NCBI GenBank assembly: GCA_003612285.1
Contig: RAYE01000042.1
Coordinates: 1-51,767, forward strand
Origin: a bacterium D16-51
Lineage (GTDB): Bacteria; Bacillota; Clostridia; Lachnospirales; Lachnospiraceae
Direction of reading: 5' to 3'
Length of the DNA stretch: 51,767 bases
The stretch's first letter is position 1, and each line of letters starts with the position of its first letter. The translations under genes were made by a program, and so were the position numbers. The notes beneath the pieces are model-generated. The model did no database searches, had not been told where the DNA came from, and saw only the letters and a program-made list of their open reading frames with translations. Below, piece after piece: positions 45,694 through 51,767 of the stretch.

Positions 45694-45723
45694 AATGTTA
45701 AAAACAAAGAGAGGGAATAAAAC

Positions 45724-46077
45724 ATGAAATTACATCTTTCTCAGCTACAATATGCTGTCAGTGAAAAGGTATTTAATGATTTTCATGATAAAAAAATTAC
45801 TGTCGATGATTTACCGATAGACAAATGTGTCGCTTCATTAACCAAAGAAATTGATATTGGTACTGCACCAACACCACACATTGGAGAGTGTATTAGTGAT
45901 TCTTACTGGCCCTCTGATTATAGTGAGCATAAAGTTATAGGAGTGACATATTCATATTCTGAAAACATTTGTTATGTCGGTTTAGAGCCATTTGTGATGG
46001 TTGAAAATTCCTTAGCACATATAGAAATTGAAAAAATCTCTACTCTGCATGGTTGGAAGTATTCAAAAATTAGATAA
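45724..46077 (+). CDS. Orphan protein of unknown function, AT-rich insert in the ICE
   Basis: Protein of 117 residues; ATG 45724 follows AGAGAGGGAATAAAAC. It reads LHLSQLQYAVSEKVFNDFHD, VIGVTYSYSENICYVGLEPF and ends in HIEIEKISTLHGWKYSKIR; it looks globular and cytoplasmic and matches no family I know. It is much more AT-rich than the genes on both sides, runs opposite to them, and has its own promoter and terminator, so it is a self-contained cargo cassette between topB and the DUF4366 gene. Such single-gene cassettes in ICEs are often defence, anti-defence or exclusion genes, but nothing in the sequence proves that. Confidence 0.8.
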   Translation: MKLHLSQLQYAVSEKVFNDFHDKKITVDDLPIDKCVASLTKEIDIGTAPTPHIGECISDSYWPSDYSEHKVIGVTYSYSENICYVGLEPFVMVENSLAHIEIEKISTLHGWKYSKIR

Positions 46078-46084
46078 GTAGAGC

Positions 46085-46118
46085 AATCCCGCCGCCTGTT
46101 ATAGACGACGGGATTTTT
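46085..46118 (+). terminator. Terminator after the orphan gene
   Basis: AATCCCGCCG pairs with CGACGGGATT (one mismatch), loop of about 11, followed by TTTTTCTG. It ends the rightward orphan transcript eight bases after its stop and faces the converging DUF4366 gene. Confidence 0.75.
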
Positions 46119-46124
46119 CTGTCC

Positions 46125-46844
46125 TTATTCCCCGTCCTCCGCTTCTTCATCTTCGGGAACGTCCAAGCCCTCCCCGTCGTCCGGGTCGTCCTCGTCGTAG
46201 TCGTCAAAGTCGAAATCTTCAAGGTCGGTGCCGCCCTTGACGCTCTGCTTCGGTTTCATAAACTTAAAGTAGTAGAGTGCGCCCCCGCCACCAAGAAGTG
46301 CCACGACAAGGAAAAGCACAAGCCCGCCCGCATTGCCTTTCTCTTTGGGCTGCTCCGGCGGTTCCTCGGTTTCCGGCTCCGCTTCCTTGCCGCTGCAAGC
46401 GGTCATGTTGTCCTTGCAGACGGGGCAGTTCACATTCACTTTCCCGGCTTCGCATTTCTCGGTACAACTGCAAACGGCGGGCGGGGCTGTTGTTTCGGTG
46501 CTTCCGTCCTCCATGAGTGCCATAAGGTCGGCTTCGTCCACTTGATTAAGGAAATGTACGGTGTTCTCGCCCTCGTCGTCCCGGTCAATGAGGATATAGA
46601 AGTAATTGCCGTTTTTGGTCGTCACTGTGATAAGCTGCTTGTTGCCGCCGAAATCATCTACAAGGGTCGCGTTCCCGTCCGGGGTAAGGGGTTCTTCCTT
46701 TTGGGGTTCCTCATAGACAACGCCGCTGTCGTCGGTGTCGTCCTCCCCCTCCGGGGTCTGTGCAAAGGCGGTGACGGAAAAGCCGCTCGTCAGTATGAGG
46801 GCGGCGCAGAGTGCGGTCAAGGTTCTAAGAATTTTCTTATTCAT
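46125..46844 (-). CDS. DUF4366 membrane-anchored ICE protein
   Basis: Protein of 239 residues; ATG 46844 follows GGAGGACACCGAGA. It has a signal peptide (MNKKILRTLTALCAALILTS, cleavage near AFAQ), an external region with TLVDDFGGNKQLITVTTKNG and FYILIDRDDEGENTVHFLNQ, a cysteine cluster (CSCTEKC...NCPVC), one C-terminal membrane segment (GLVLFLVVALLGGGGALYYF) and an acidic tail. This is the DUF4366 layout found in the conjugation module of Clostridial elements; it probably belongs to the mating apparatus at the membrane. It overlaps the DUF4315 gene by eight bases. Confidence 0.9.
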   Translation of the reverse strand: MNKKILRTLTALCAALILTSGFSVTAFAQTPEGEDDTDDSGVVYEEPQKEEPLTPDGNATLVDDFGGNKQLITVTTKNGNYFYILIDRDDEGENTVHFLNQVDEADLMALMEDGSTETTAPPAVCSCTEKCEAGKVNVNCPVCKDNMTACSGKEAEPETEEPPEQPKEKGNAGGLVLFLVVALLGGGGALYYFKFMKPKQSVKGGTDLEDFDFDDYDEDDPDDGEGLDVPEDEEAEDGE

Positions 46845-47115
46845 TCTCGGTGTCCTCCATTTCTTCGGTGTCATGGTCTGCGTGTTCTGTGGGGTAGTCC
46901 GGCGCGGCTTCCATGCCCGGAATACCGCCCCCGGAAAGCATAGCGGAAAGCTCATGCGGGGAAAGGCGCATGGAGCGCACAAGCTGTACGATTTGCAGAT
47001 TTTCCGCTTCGGTTTTCTGCGCTTCAAGCCCCCTTAATTTATTCTGGTACTCGGTGATTTTCTCGCGGGTCTTTGCAATCTCCCTGTCGATACGTTCAAT
47101 CTTGTTCATAGCCAT
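46837..47115 (-). CDS. DUF4315 ICE protein
   Basis: Protein of 92 residues, mainly one coiled coil (KIERIDREIAKTREKITEYQ followed by NKLRGLEAQKTEAENLQ), then RSMRLSPHELSAMLSG and an acidic end. This is the DUF4315 family, always seen next to DUF4366 genes in conjugative elements. ATG 47115 with AGGAG ten bases upstream is used; an ATG six bases later is possible. Role unknown, perhaps a structural partner of the neighbouring membrane protein. Confidence 0.88.
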   Translation of the reverse strand: MAMNKIERIDREIAKTREKITEYQNKLRGLEAQKTEAENLQIVQLVRSMRLSPHELSAMLSGGGIPGMEAAPDYPTEHADHDTEEMEDTENE

Positions 47116-47146
47116 AAATCAATTTCTCCTTTCTTTGCTCAAAAAG

Positions 47147-49297
47147 TTAATTCCAGTTCATCAGCCCATAGCCTTTGATACAGGAGTAGTCAACGGGATA
47201 GCTCTTTATCTTGCAGGCGTCGCCGGAATTGCCCTCGACGGTATAGACGCGCTCCCCGTCCGTCCCGATAACAAGCCCTACATGGTCTGCGCTCCCGTCC
47301 CCGTCCCAGTCGAAAAAGATAGCGTCGCCGGGGGCGATATTCGCATAGCCCCTCGCGCCCCATTGCCCGCGTGACTGGAACCACGGTACGCCCTGTGACT
47401 GGCACCCGGCAAAGCGCGGCTCGGATAGCCCCGCCTGTCCGTAGCACCACGAAACGAAACAGGCGCACCATTCCACGCGGCTGTTAAATCCGTACCAGCT
47501 CCAATAAGGTCGCCCGCCCACGTTGCCGACTTGCCGCTTTGCAAGGTCTACAACGGCGGTGTTGCCGGGGCGTGTGCCGTTTACAAACTGTACGCCGCTT
47601 AAATCCTCGGACGCACCCGTATCTGGGGAGCCGCCGCCGAAAATCAGCGGCTTGTTTCCGCTTGTTTCCAGATAGACGCGGTACATTTCAAGCTGCTGTG
47701 GCGTTAGGAGTTCCTCCGCAATCTCGGAAATGGGCTTGTTCGTCAGCTTCACGTTAAGGATATGGTACTCGTAGGGTACTTCCTCGGTGGTCGTTTCCCC
47801 CGTTTCCGGGTCTGTGCTTGTTTCTGTGCGGTAGCGGATTTCCGTTTCTTCCGTCAGCGTCAAAGTGTACTGCATGGCAAAGACGCGGTTTAGTTCTGCC
47901 TGTGCGCTCTGCGGGGTGTAGGTCTGTAAAAGGGCGGTGAGGTAGGACGCTAACTCATGGGGGTTATGCCCGATACTGTCAAGGTCATAGCGGTATTCGT
48001 CATAGCCAGGGTGGGTGCTTTCGATATTGTCAATCTGCTGCTGAAGCTCGTTTTCCTTTGCGGCGTAATTATTTTCCGTCGCCACAAGGTCGCTGTCCTC
48101 CGACGTGTAGGAAGTCCCAAGTATGCCGTTCATCAAGCCGGAGAACATGGAACCGCAAGAGGAAAGCCCCGCCGATACCATGATGAATAAGAGCAGCGCG
48201 GCAACGGCGATACATACGCCCGCCGGGTGCCGCCCTACAAAAGCGATTGCCTTTTTTGTTTCCTCGGCGGTCTTTTTTGCCGCCTTGCGGGTGTTCTCTG
48301 CGGCTTTTTGCGCCGTTTTTGCGCCGCCTTTCCTTGCTGCCTTTGCATACTGCCGCTTGATTTGCTGCTTCTGCATGAAGCGGGAAAGGGGATTGCCCGC
48401 AATCTGCGGATTGTCATGCAGGGCTTTGTGGTACTGGAAATCCACATTTGCCTTGAACGCCGCTTTCTCTGCCTTTGCCGCCGCCCGGTAGGGTTTCAGC
48501 TTGTGGCTGCGGTAGCCCTCCTTGACTTTCCGCGCCCCGTACTTTGCGCCGCGCTCTGCCAGTTCTTCGGATTTGTGCGCCCCCTCAACGCCGGAATTGT
48601 CCTTTTCAACGGAATGTATCTTGTTGTGGACGAAAATACCCGCTTCCTGTGCGGGGCGGGATAGCGGGTTGCTGTGGGGCTTGTTCTTTCCTATGGGTTT
48701 TTCCTGTTCCTCAAAGTGTAGGCGGGTCTTGCCTTTCCCGGTGGCTTCGTCAAAAGTGCGCTCCCGTACAAGTTTCTTTTCTTTGGGGATAACTGCCTTT
48801 GCAGCGTCCAGATGGTCGGCGGCTTTGTCCGATTTACGGATATATCTTTCAAGCTCCGGCGTTGCCCGTTCCTCGTCGGTAAACTGCAAGCGGGAAGATT
48901 TTTCTTTTGCTGTGGCTTCTGCCTGTGCTTTCCTTGCCGCCTTTTTGCTCGCCTTTCTGGTACGCGCCCCGTCGATATGTTCTAAGACGCGCTCGGCGGC
49001 TGCGGTGTCCTGTTCCCGTTCTGCCCCCGGCGCATGGGGAAGCGGCGGCGCGTCAGTTGTGGGCGCGGGAGCTGTGCCGCCCGGTAGGGGCTGCGCTGCC
49101 TGTTCCGGCTGCTGCGGGGCGGCTTCCTTTCTGGTAAGGTCAGCGTCCCTTATGCGGTTGCTGATACGCTTCTTCTTGCCAGTGGCGGCGTTTACCTCAA
49201 CGGCTCCCTCGCGGGTCATTTTCTGCGTGACTTTCTCACGCGCTTTATACTGTTTTATTTGTCTGTCCCTCCAATCCGCGCCCTTGCAAGGGCGCAA
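47147..49297 (-). CDS. CD1108-type ICE protein with CHAP/NlpC-P60-like wall hydrolase domain
   Basis: Up to 716 residues. A basic, charged region (about 1-350), a membrane segment (VCIAVAALLLFIMVSAGLSS, about 367-386), an external coiled stretch with NNYAAKENELQQQI, and a C-terminal peptidoglycan hydrolase domain (about 585-716): WCACFVSWCYGQ holds the catalytic Cys and DHVGLVIG the His. It opens the wall for the mating channel. The start is unclear: the frame opens with TTG at 49297 without a ribosome site; GGAGGG is placed for an ATA at 49258 that overlaps the methyltransferase stop; the first in-frame ATG is 49219. Confidence 0.88.
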   Translation of the reverse strand: MRPCKGADWRDRQIKQYKAREKVTQKMTREGAVEVNAATGKKKRISNRIRDADLTRKEAAPQQPEQAAQPLPGGTAPAPTTDAPPLPHAPGAEREQDTAAAERVLEHIDGARTRKASKKAARKAQAEATAKEKSSRLQFTDEERATPELERYIRKSDKAADHLDAAKAVIPKEKKLVRERTFDEATGKGKTRLHFEEQEKPIGKNKPHSNPLSRPAQEAGIFVHNKIHSVEKDNSGVEGAHKSEELAERGAKYGARKVKEGYRSHKLKPYRAAAKAEKAAFKANVDFQYHKALHDNPQIAGNPLSRFMQKQQIKRQYAKAARKGGAKTAQKAAENTRKAAKKTAEETKKAIAFVGRHPAGVCIAVAALLLFIMVSAGLSSCGSMFSGLMNGILGTSYTSEDSDLVATENNYAAKENELQQQIDNIESTHPGYDEYRYDLDSIGHNPHELASYLTALLQTYTPQSAQAELNRVFAMQYTLTLTEETEIRYRTETSTDPETGETTTEEVPYEYHILNVKLTNKPISEIAEELLTPQQLEMYRVYLETSGNKPLIFGGGSPDTGASEDLSGVQFVNGTRPGNTAVVDLAKRQVGNVGGRPYWSWYGFNSRVEWCACFVSWCYGQAGLSEPRFAGCQSQGVPWFQSRGQWGARGYANIAPGDAIFFDWDGDGSADHVGLVIGTDGERVYTVEGNSGDACKIKSYPVDYSCIKGYGLMNWN

Positions 49298-50214
49298 TAC
49301 TCGGCATTTATCTCAATGCCTATATAATGCCTGTGAAGCTGCTTCGCGGCTGCCCCCGTCGTGCCGCTGCCGAAAAAGGGGTCAAGCACAATGCCGCCTT
49401 TCGGACAGCCCGCCTTGATACAGGTTTCGGCTAACTTCGGCGGGAACGCGGCGAAATGTCCGCCCTTGTAGGGTACGGTATTGATAAGCCACACGTCCCG
49501 CCTGTTCCGCATGGTCGGCATGAGGGCTTCGTCGTAGTAGCTGCCGCTTCGCGCTCGGTTAAGCCCCTGTACTTTCCCCTGTCCGGGTACTTCGTCCGCA
49601 TATTTCTGTCCCGCGCTGCGCCCGGTGCGGTACCGCGCCGCCGTTGTGGGGGCTAACGGCTCGGCTATGGCGGCTGCGTCATAGAAATATTTCTTTGACT
49701 TCGTAAGCAGAAAGATATGTTCATAGCAGCGGGTAGGGCGGTCTTTCACGCTCTCCGGCATGGGGTTCTCTTTCTGCCAGATAATATCGCTCCGCAGATA
49801 CCACCCGTCAGCGCGTAAGGCAAAAGCCAAGAGCCACGGAATACCGATTAAGTCCTTTTGTTTGCAGCCCGCCGCCTGTCTTGCGATTGATACGGCTTGA
49901 CCGTTCCTCCCTCTGGGGTTCTTCGGGTCTGCATGGTAGCCTTTATTTCCTGTGCCGCAGTAGGTGTCCGCGATATTCAGCCAGAAAGTACCGTCGAAAC
50001 GCAGAACACGCTTTAATTCGTGGAACACGTCAACAAGCCTGTCAATATACTGCTCCGGTGTGTCCTCCCGTCCAATCTGTGCGTCAAGCCCGTAATCTCT
50101 AAGTGCGTAGTAGGGCGGGCTTGTGACGCAACAGTGTACGCTTTCCTCTGGAAGCTCCCGCAAGGCATAGAGCGCGTCCCGGTTGATAATGGTGTCTATG
50201 TTCAGCTCTGTCAT
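49255..50214 (-). CDS. Site-specific DNA methyltransferase (N4-cytosine/N6-adenine)
   Basis: Soluble enzyme of 319 residues. The catalytic motif VTSPPYYALRDYGL (about 29-42; SPPY) comes before the cofactor-binding motif VLDPFFGSGTTGAAA (about 275-289), the order of the beta class that methylates an exocyclic amino group. No restriction gene is nearby, so it is a solitary methyltransferase that could mask the ICE from host restriction, complementing the antirestriction protein. Its ATG overlaps the VirB4 stop (ATGA) and its stop overlaps the next gene's start region. Confidence 0.92.
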   Translation of the reverse strand: MTELNIDTIINRDALYALRELPEESVHCCVTSPPYYALRDYGLDAQIGREDTPEQYIDRLVDVFHELKRVLRFDGTFWLNIADTYCGTGNKGYHADPKNPRGRNGQAVSIARQAAGCKQKDLIGIPWLLAFALRADGWYLRSDIIWQKENPMPESVKDRPTRCYEHIFLLTKSKKYFYDAAAIAEPLAPTTAARYRTGRSAGQKYADEVPGQGKVQGLNRARSGSYYDEALMPTMRNRRDVWLINTVPYKGGHFAAFPPKLAETCIKAGCPKGGIVLDPFFGSGTTGAAAKQLHRHYIGIEINAEYCALARARIGGTDK

Positions 50215-51698
50215 GCTTCGCCTACTTCCTCCGGCTTCGTCGTCATTACCCGGTAAAGCTCGGTGTCTTTCGGGAAGCGGTCTACAAAGGGCAGCACCAC
50301 GTTACCGTAGAAGATAAGCCCCTCGCCCGCTTCGGTGTGGGTGACATACTTCATCTGCTGCGGGGAGATATTGAGCTGCTTCGCAAGGATAGCCCGGTCG
50401 CCCGCCGCCTGATTGAGCATGAGGACAAAATCGCTGTTCTCAAAGATATTCTCTACTTCGCGGGAAGCAAGCAAATCTTTGACGTTCTGCGTGATTGCTG
50501 TGGGTATGCCGCCCCATTTTCTGAAACGCTTCCAGATTTCGACGGAATAGGCGGCGGTCTGTTCCTCTTTCAAGAGAAGATGAAATTCGTCCATGTAGTA
50601 GCGGGTGGATTTCCTTTCTGCCCGGTTGATAGTGACGCGGTTCCATACCTGGTCTTGCACAATGAGCATACCTAACTTTTTGAGCTGCTTCCCAAGCTGC
50701 TTGATGTCAAAGCAGACAAGGCGGTTTGAAAGCTCTACATTCGTCCTGTGGTTAAAGACGTTAAGGCTCCCGGAAACATAAAGCTCCAACGCCGACGCGA
50801 TACGCGCCGCTTCCGGCTCCGGCTGCTTCAAAAGCTCGTCGTAGAGGTCGCCCAGGATAGGCATTTTCTCCGGGTCGGGGTCTGCAAGGAAAGGGCGGTA
50901 CACGTTCCGAACGGCGCGGTCAATGACGGTCTTATCGACGGGCTGCAAGCCCTCCTTGCCGCCTATGACAAGCTCGCAGAGGGAAAGGATAAAATCGGAT
51001 TTCAGCGCAAGCGGGCTGTCGTCCTCGGAATAGTTGAGGTTAATATCCATAGGGTTCACATACTGGGGCTTTCCGTCAATGCCCTTGCCCGTAGGCGACA
51101 AGCGTATCACTTGCCCGTCAAGCCGCTGCACAAGGGAAAAATACTCTGCTTCCGGGTCGCAGATGATTATGTCGTCGTCTGTAATGAGGAAAGCGTTTGC
51201 CATTTCCCGTTTTGCCGCAAAGGATTTCCCGCTTCCCGGCGTACCCAAGATTAAGCCGTTGGGGTTCTTTAGCTGCTTGCGGTCACAGAGTATCATGTTG
51301 TTAGACAGGGCATTTAAGCCGTAGTACAATGCCGCGCCCGTCTGAAAAAGCTCCTGTGTGATAAAGGGGATAAAGATAGCTGTGCTTGACGTGGTAAGCC
51401 CCCTTTGAATGGGGATAAGGTTCTCCCCAAGCGGTACAGAGGACATAAGCCCCGCTTCCTGTTGGTAGTCAAGGCGGGTGAGGGCGCAGTTGTTCTTCTG
51501 TGCAATGCCCGCCGCCGCGAACACGTCATTTTCCAGTTTCCTTTTTGTGTCCGCCATGTTCACCACAAGGAACGTGAGCAGAAACATACGCTCGTTGCGG
51601 CTCTGCAAGTCCTGTAAGAGGTTCTTCGCTTCGCTGCCGAAAGTGGCAAGGTCGGACGGTATAATATCCATGTCATAGCCGCTGCGTACCGCTTTCTT
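50211..51698 (-). CDS. VirB4-like conjugation ATPase, 3' exon (interrupted)
   Basis: About 495 C-terminal residues of the mating-channel ATPase. Walker A is GLILGTPGSGKSFAAKRE, Walker B RYYMDEFHLLL, followed by GGIPTAITQNVKDLL and NSDFVLMLNQA, all typical of VirB4/TraE. The coding sequence does not start at ATG 51671: the frame continues upstream as KKAVRSGYDMDII, part of the family, and meets an intron end at 51698/51699. Upstream of that the frame has stop codons. The N-terminal exon lies outside the window. With splicing the protein would be whole. Confidence 0.9.
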   Translation of the reverse strand, partial: KKAVRSGYDMDIIPSDLATFGSEAKNLLQDLQSRNERMFLLTFLVVNMADTKRKLENDVFAAAGIAQKNNCALTRLDYQQEAGLMSSVPLGENLIPIQRGLTTSSTAIFIPFITQELFQTGAALYYGLNALSNNMILCDRKQLKNPNGLILGTPGSGKSFAAKREMANAFLITDDDIIICDPEAEYFSLVQRLDGQVIRLSPTGKGIDGKPQYVNPMDINLNYSEDDSPLALKSDFILSLCELVIGGKEGLQPVDKTVIDRAVRNVYRPFLADPDPEKMPILGDLYDELLKQPEPEAARIASALELYVSGSLNVFNHRTNVELSNRLVCFDIKQLGKQLKKLGMLIVQDQVWNRVTINRAERKSTRYYMDEFHLLLKEEQTAAYSVEIWKRFRKWGGIPTAITQNVKDLLASREVENIFENSDFVLMLNQAAGDRAILAKQLNISPQQMKYVTHTEAGEGLIFYGNVVLPFVDRFPKDTELYRVMTTKPEEVGEA

Positions 51699-51767
51699 GT
51701 AGAGTAGGTGAAGTGCCGCCTTACTTTATTTCTAAAGCAGGTCTGCACAGCCCCCTCTCTCGAACCG
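51699..51767 (-). ncRNA. Group II intron, 3' end (partial)
   Basis: Read on the - strand the last 69 bases are CGGTTCGAGAGAGGGGGCTG... AAGTAAGGCGGCACTTCACC then TACTCTAC. From memory this aligns closely with the 3' end of the Lactococcus Ll.LtrB intron (CGGTTCCCGAAGAGGGTGG ... CAAGGCGGTACCTCCCTAC then TTCAC), covering the end of domain V and all of domain VI. The predicted 3' splice site after TACTCTAC restores the VirB4 frame exactly. The rest of the intron lies outside the window. Confidence 0.8.

Overview
The window comes from a low-GC, spore-former-like Firmicute, most likely a gut Lachnospiraceae/Clostridia member. The grounds are AT-rich codon use in the host genes, strong AGGAGG-type ribosome binding sites, a subtilisin-like protease with a Csp-type (spore germination) prodomain, and mobile genes typical of Clostridia (large serine recombinases, TnpW, DUF4315/DUF4366, Cys-rich VLP and TTRAP proteins). 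The species cannot be named from the sequence.

Layout. 1-7.2 kb is ordinary chromosome: a DUF6512-like membrane protein, an Agr-type LytTR regulator with a GHKL kinase, a small charged protein, and a VanR/VanS-like pair whose two genes are separated by a 90-bp tandem hairpin repeat. From 7.55 kb the window becomes a set of nested insertions. A Csp-like S8 protease gene is split into at least three pieces: piece 1 at 7552-7979, piece 2 at about 16404-17620, and a missing C-terminal piece expected beyond the window. Element A (about 7980-16405) separates pieces 1 and 2, and carries two overlapping serine recombinase genes. The first of these is itself split in frame by element C (about 8310-13490), which carries a NUDIX hydrolase, a C45 acyltransferase/hydrolase, a membrane acyltransferase, a SHOCT-type protein and its own recombinase. 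Element B begins at about 17621, just after the protease's catalytic serine, with a left end nearly identical to that of A. It carries a three-gene operon of unknown role (nitrilase-fold protein, winged-helix protein, unknown protein), a two-component system with an FtsX-type ABC transporter, a DUF6870-like protein and the start of a recombinase gene. That recombinase gene is cut by an integrative conjugative element (ICE) at about 26.86 kb, which fills the rest of the window.

The ICE (about 26.86 to beyond 51.77 kb) has a GC-rich Clostridial conjugation backbone resembling the Tn1549/CTn group: TnpX/TndX-like recombinase, TnpW, HTH and sigma-like regulators, XRE regulator, MobC, relaxase, Cys-rich VLP, TTRAP, an ArdA/ArdC/YodL fusion protein, topoisomerase III, DUF4366, DUF4315, a CHAP-domain cell-wall hydrolase, a DNA methyltransferase and a VirB4 ATPase. 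AT-richer cargo at 30.6-35.8 kb encodes a second two-component/ABC-FtsX module of the kind used against membrane-active peptides. The VirB4 gene is interrupted at the window edge by the 3' end of a group II intron. Two 99-bp oriT-like sequences lie in inverted orientation at 36.5 and 43.5 kb.

How the parts fit. Each insertion interrupts a reading frame at a conserved motif, and two of them disable the recombinase of the element beneath. If excision is possible it must be ordered: C must leave before the first A recombinase is whole, A must leave before protease pieces 1 and 2 join, and the ICE and then B must leave before the protease gains its C-terminus. All statements on function come from motif recognition by eye; no database search was possible.
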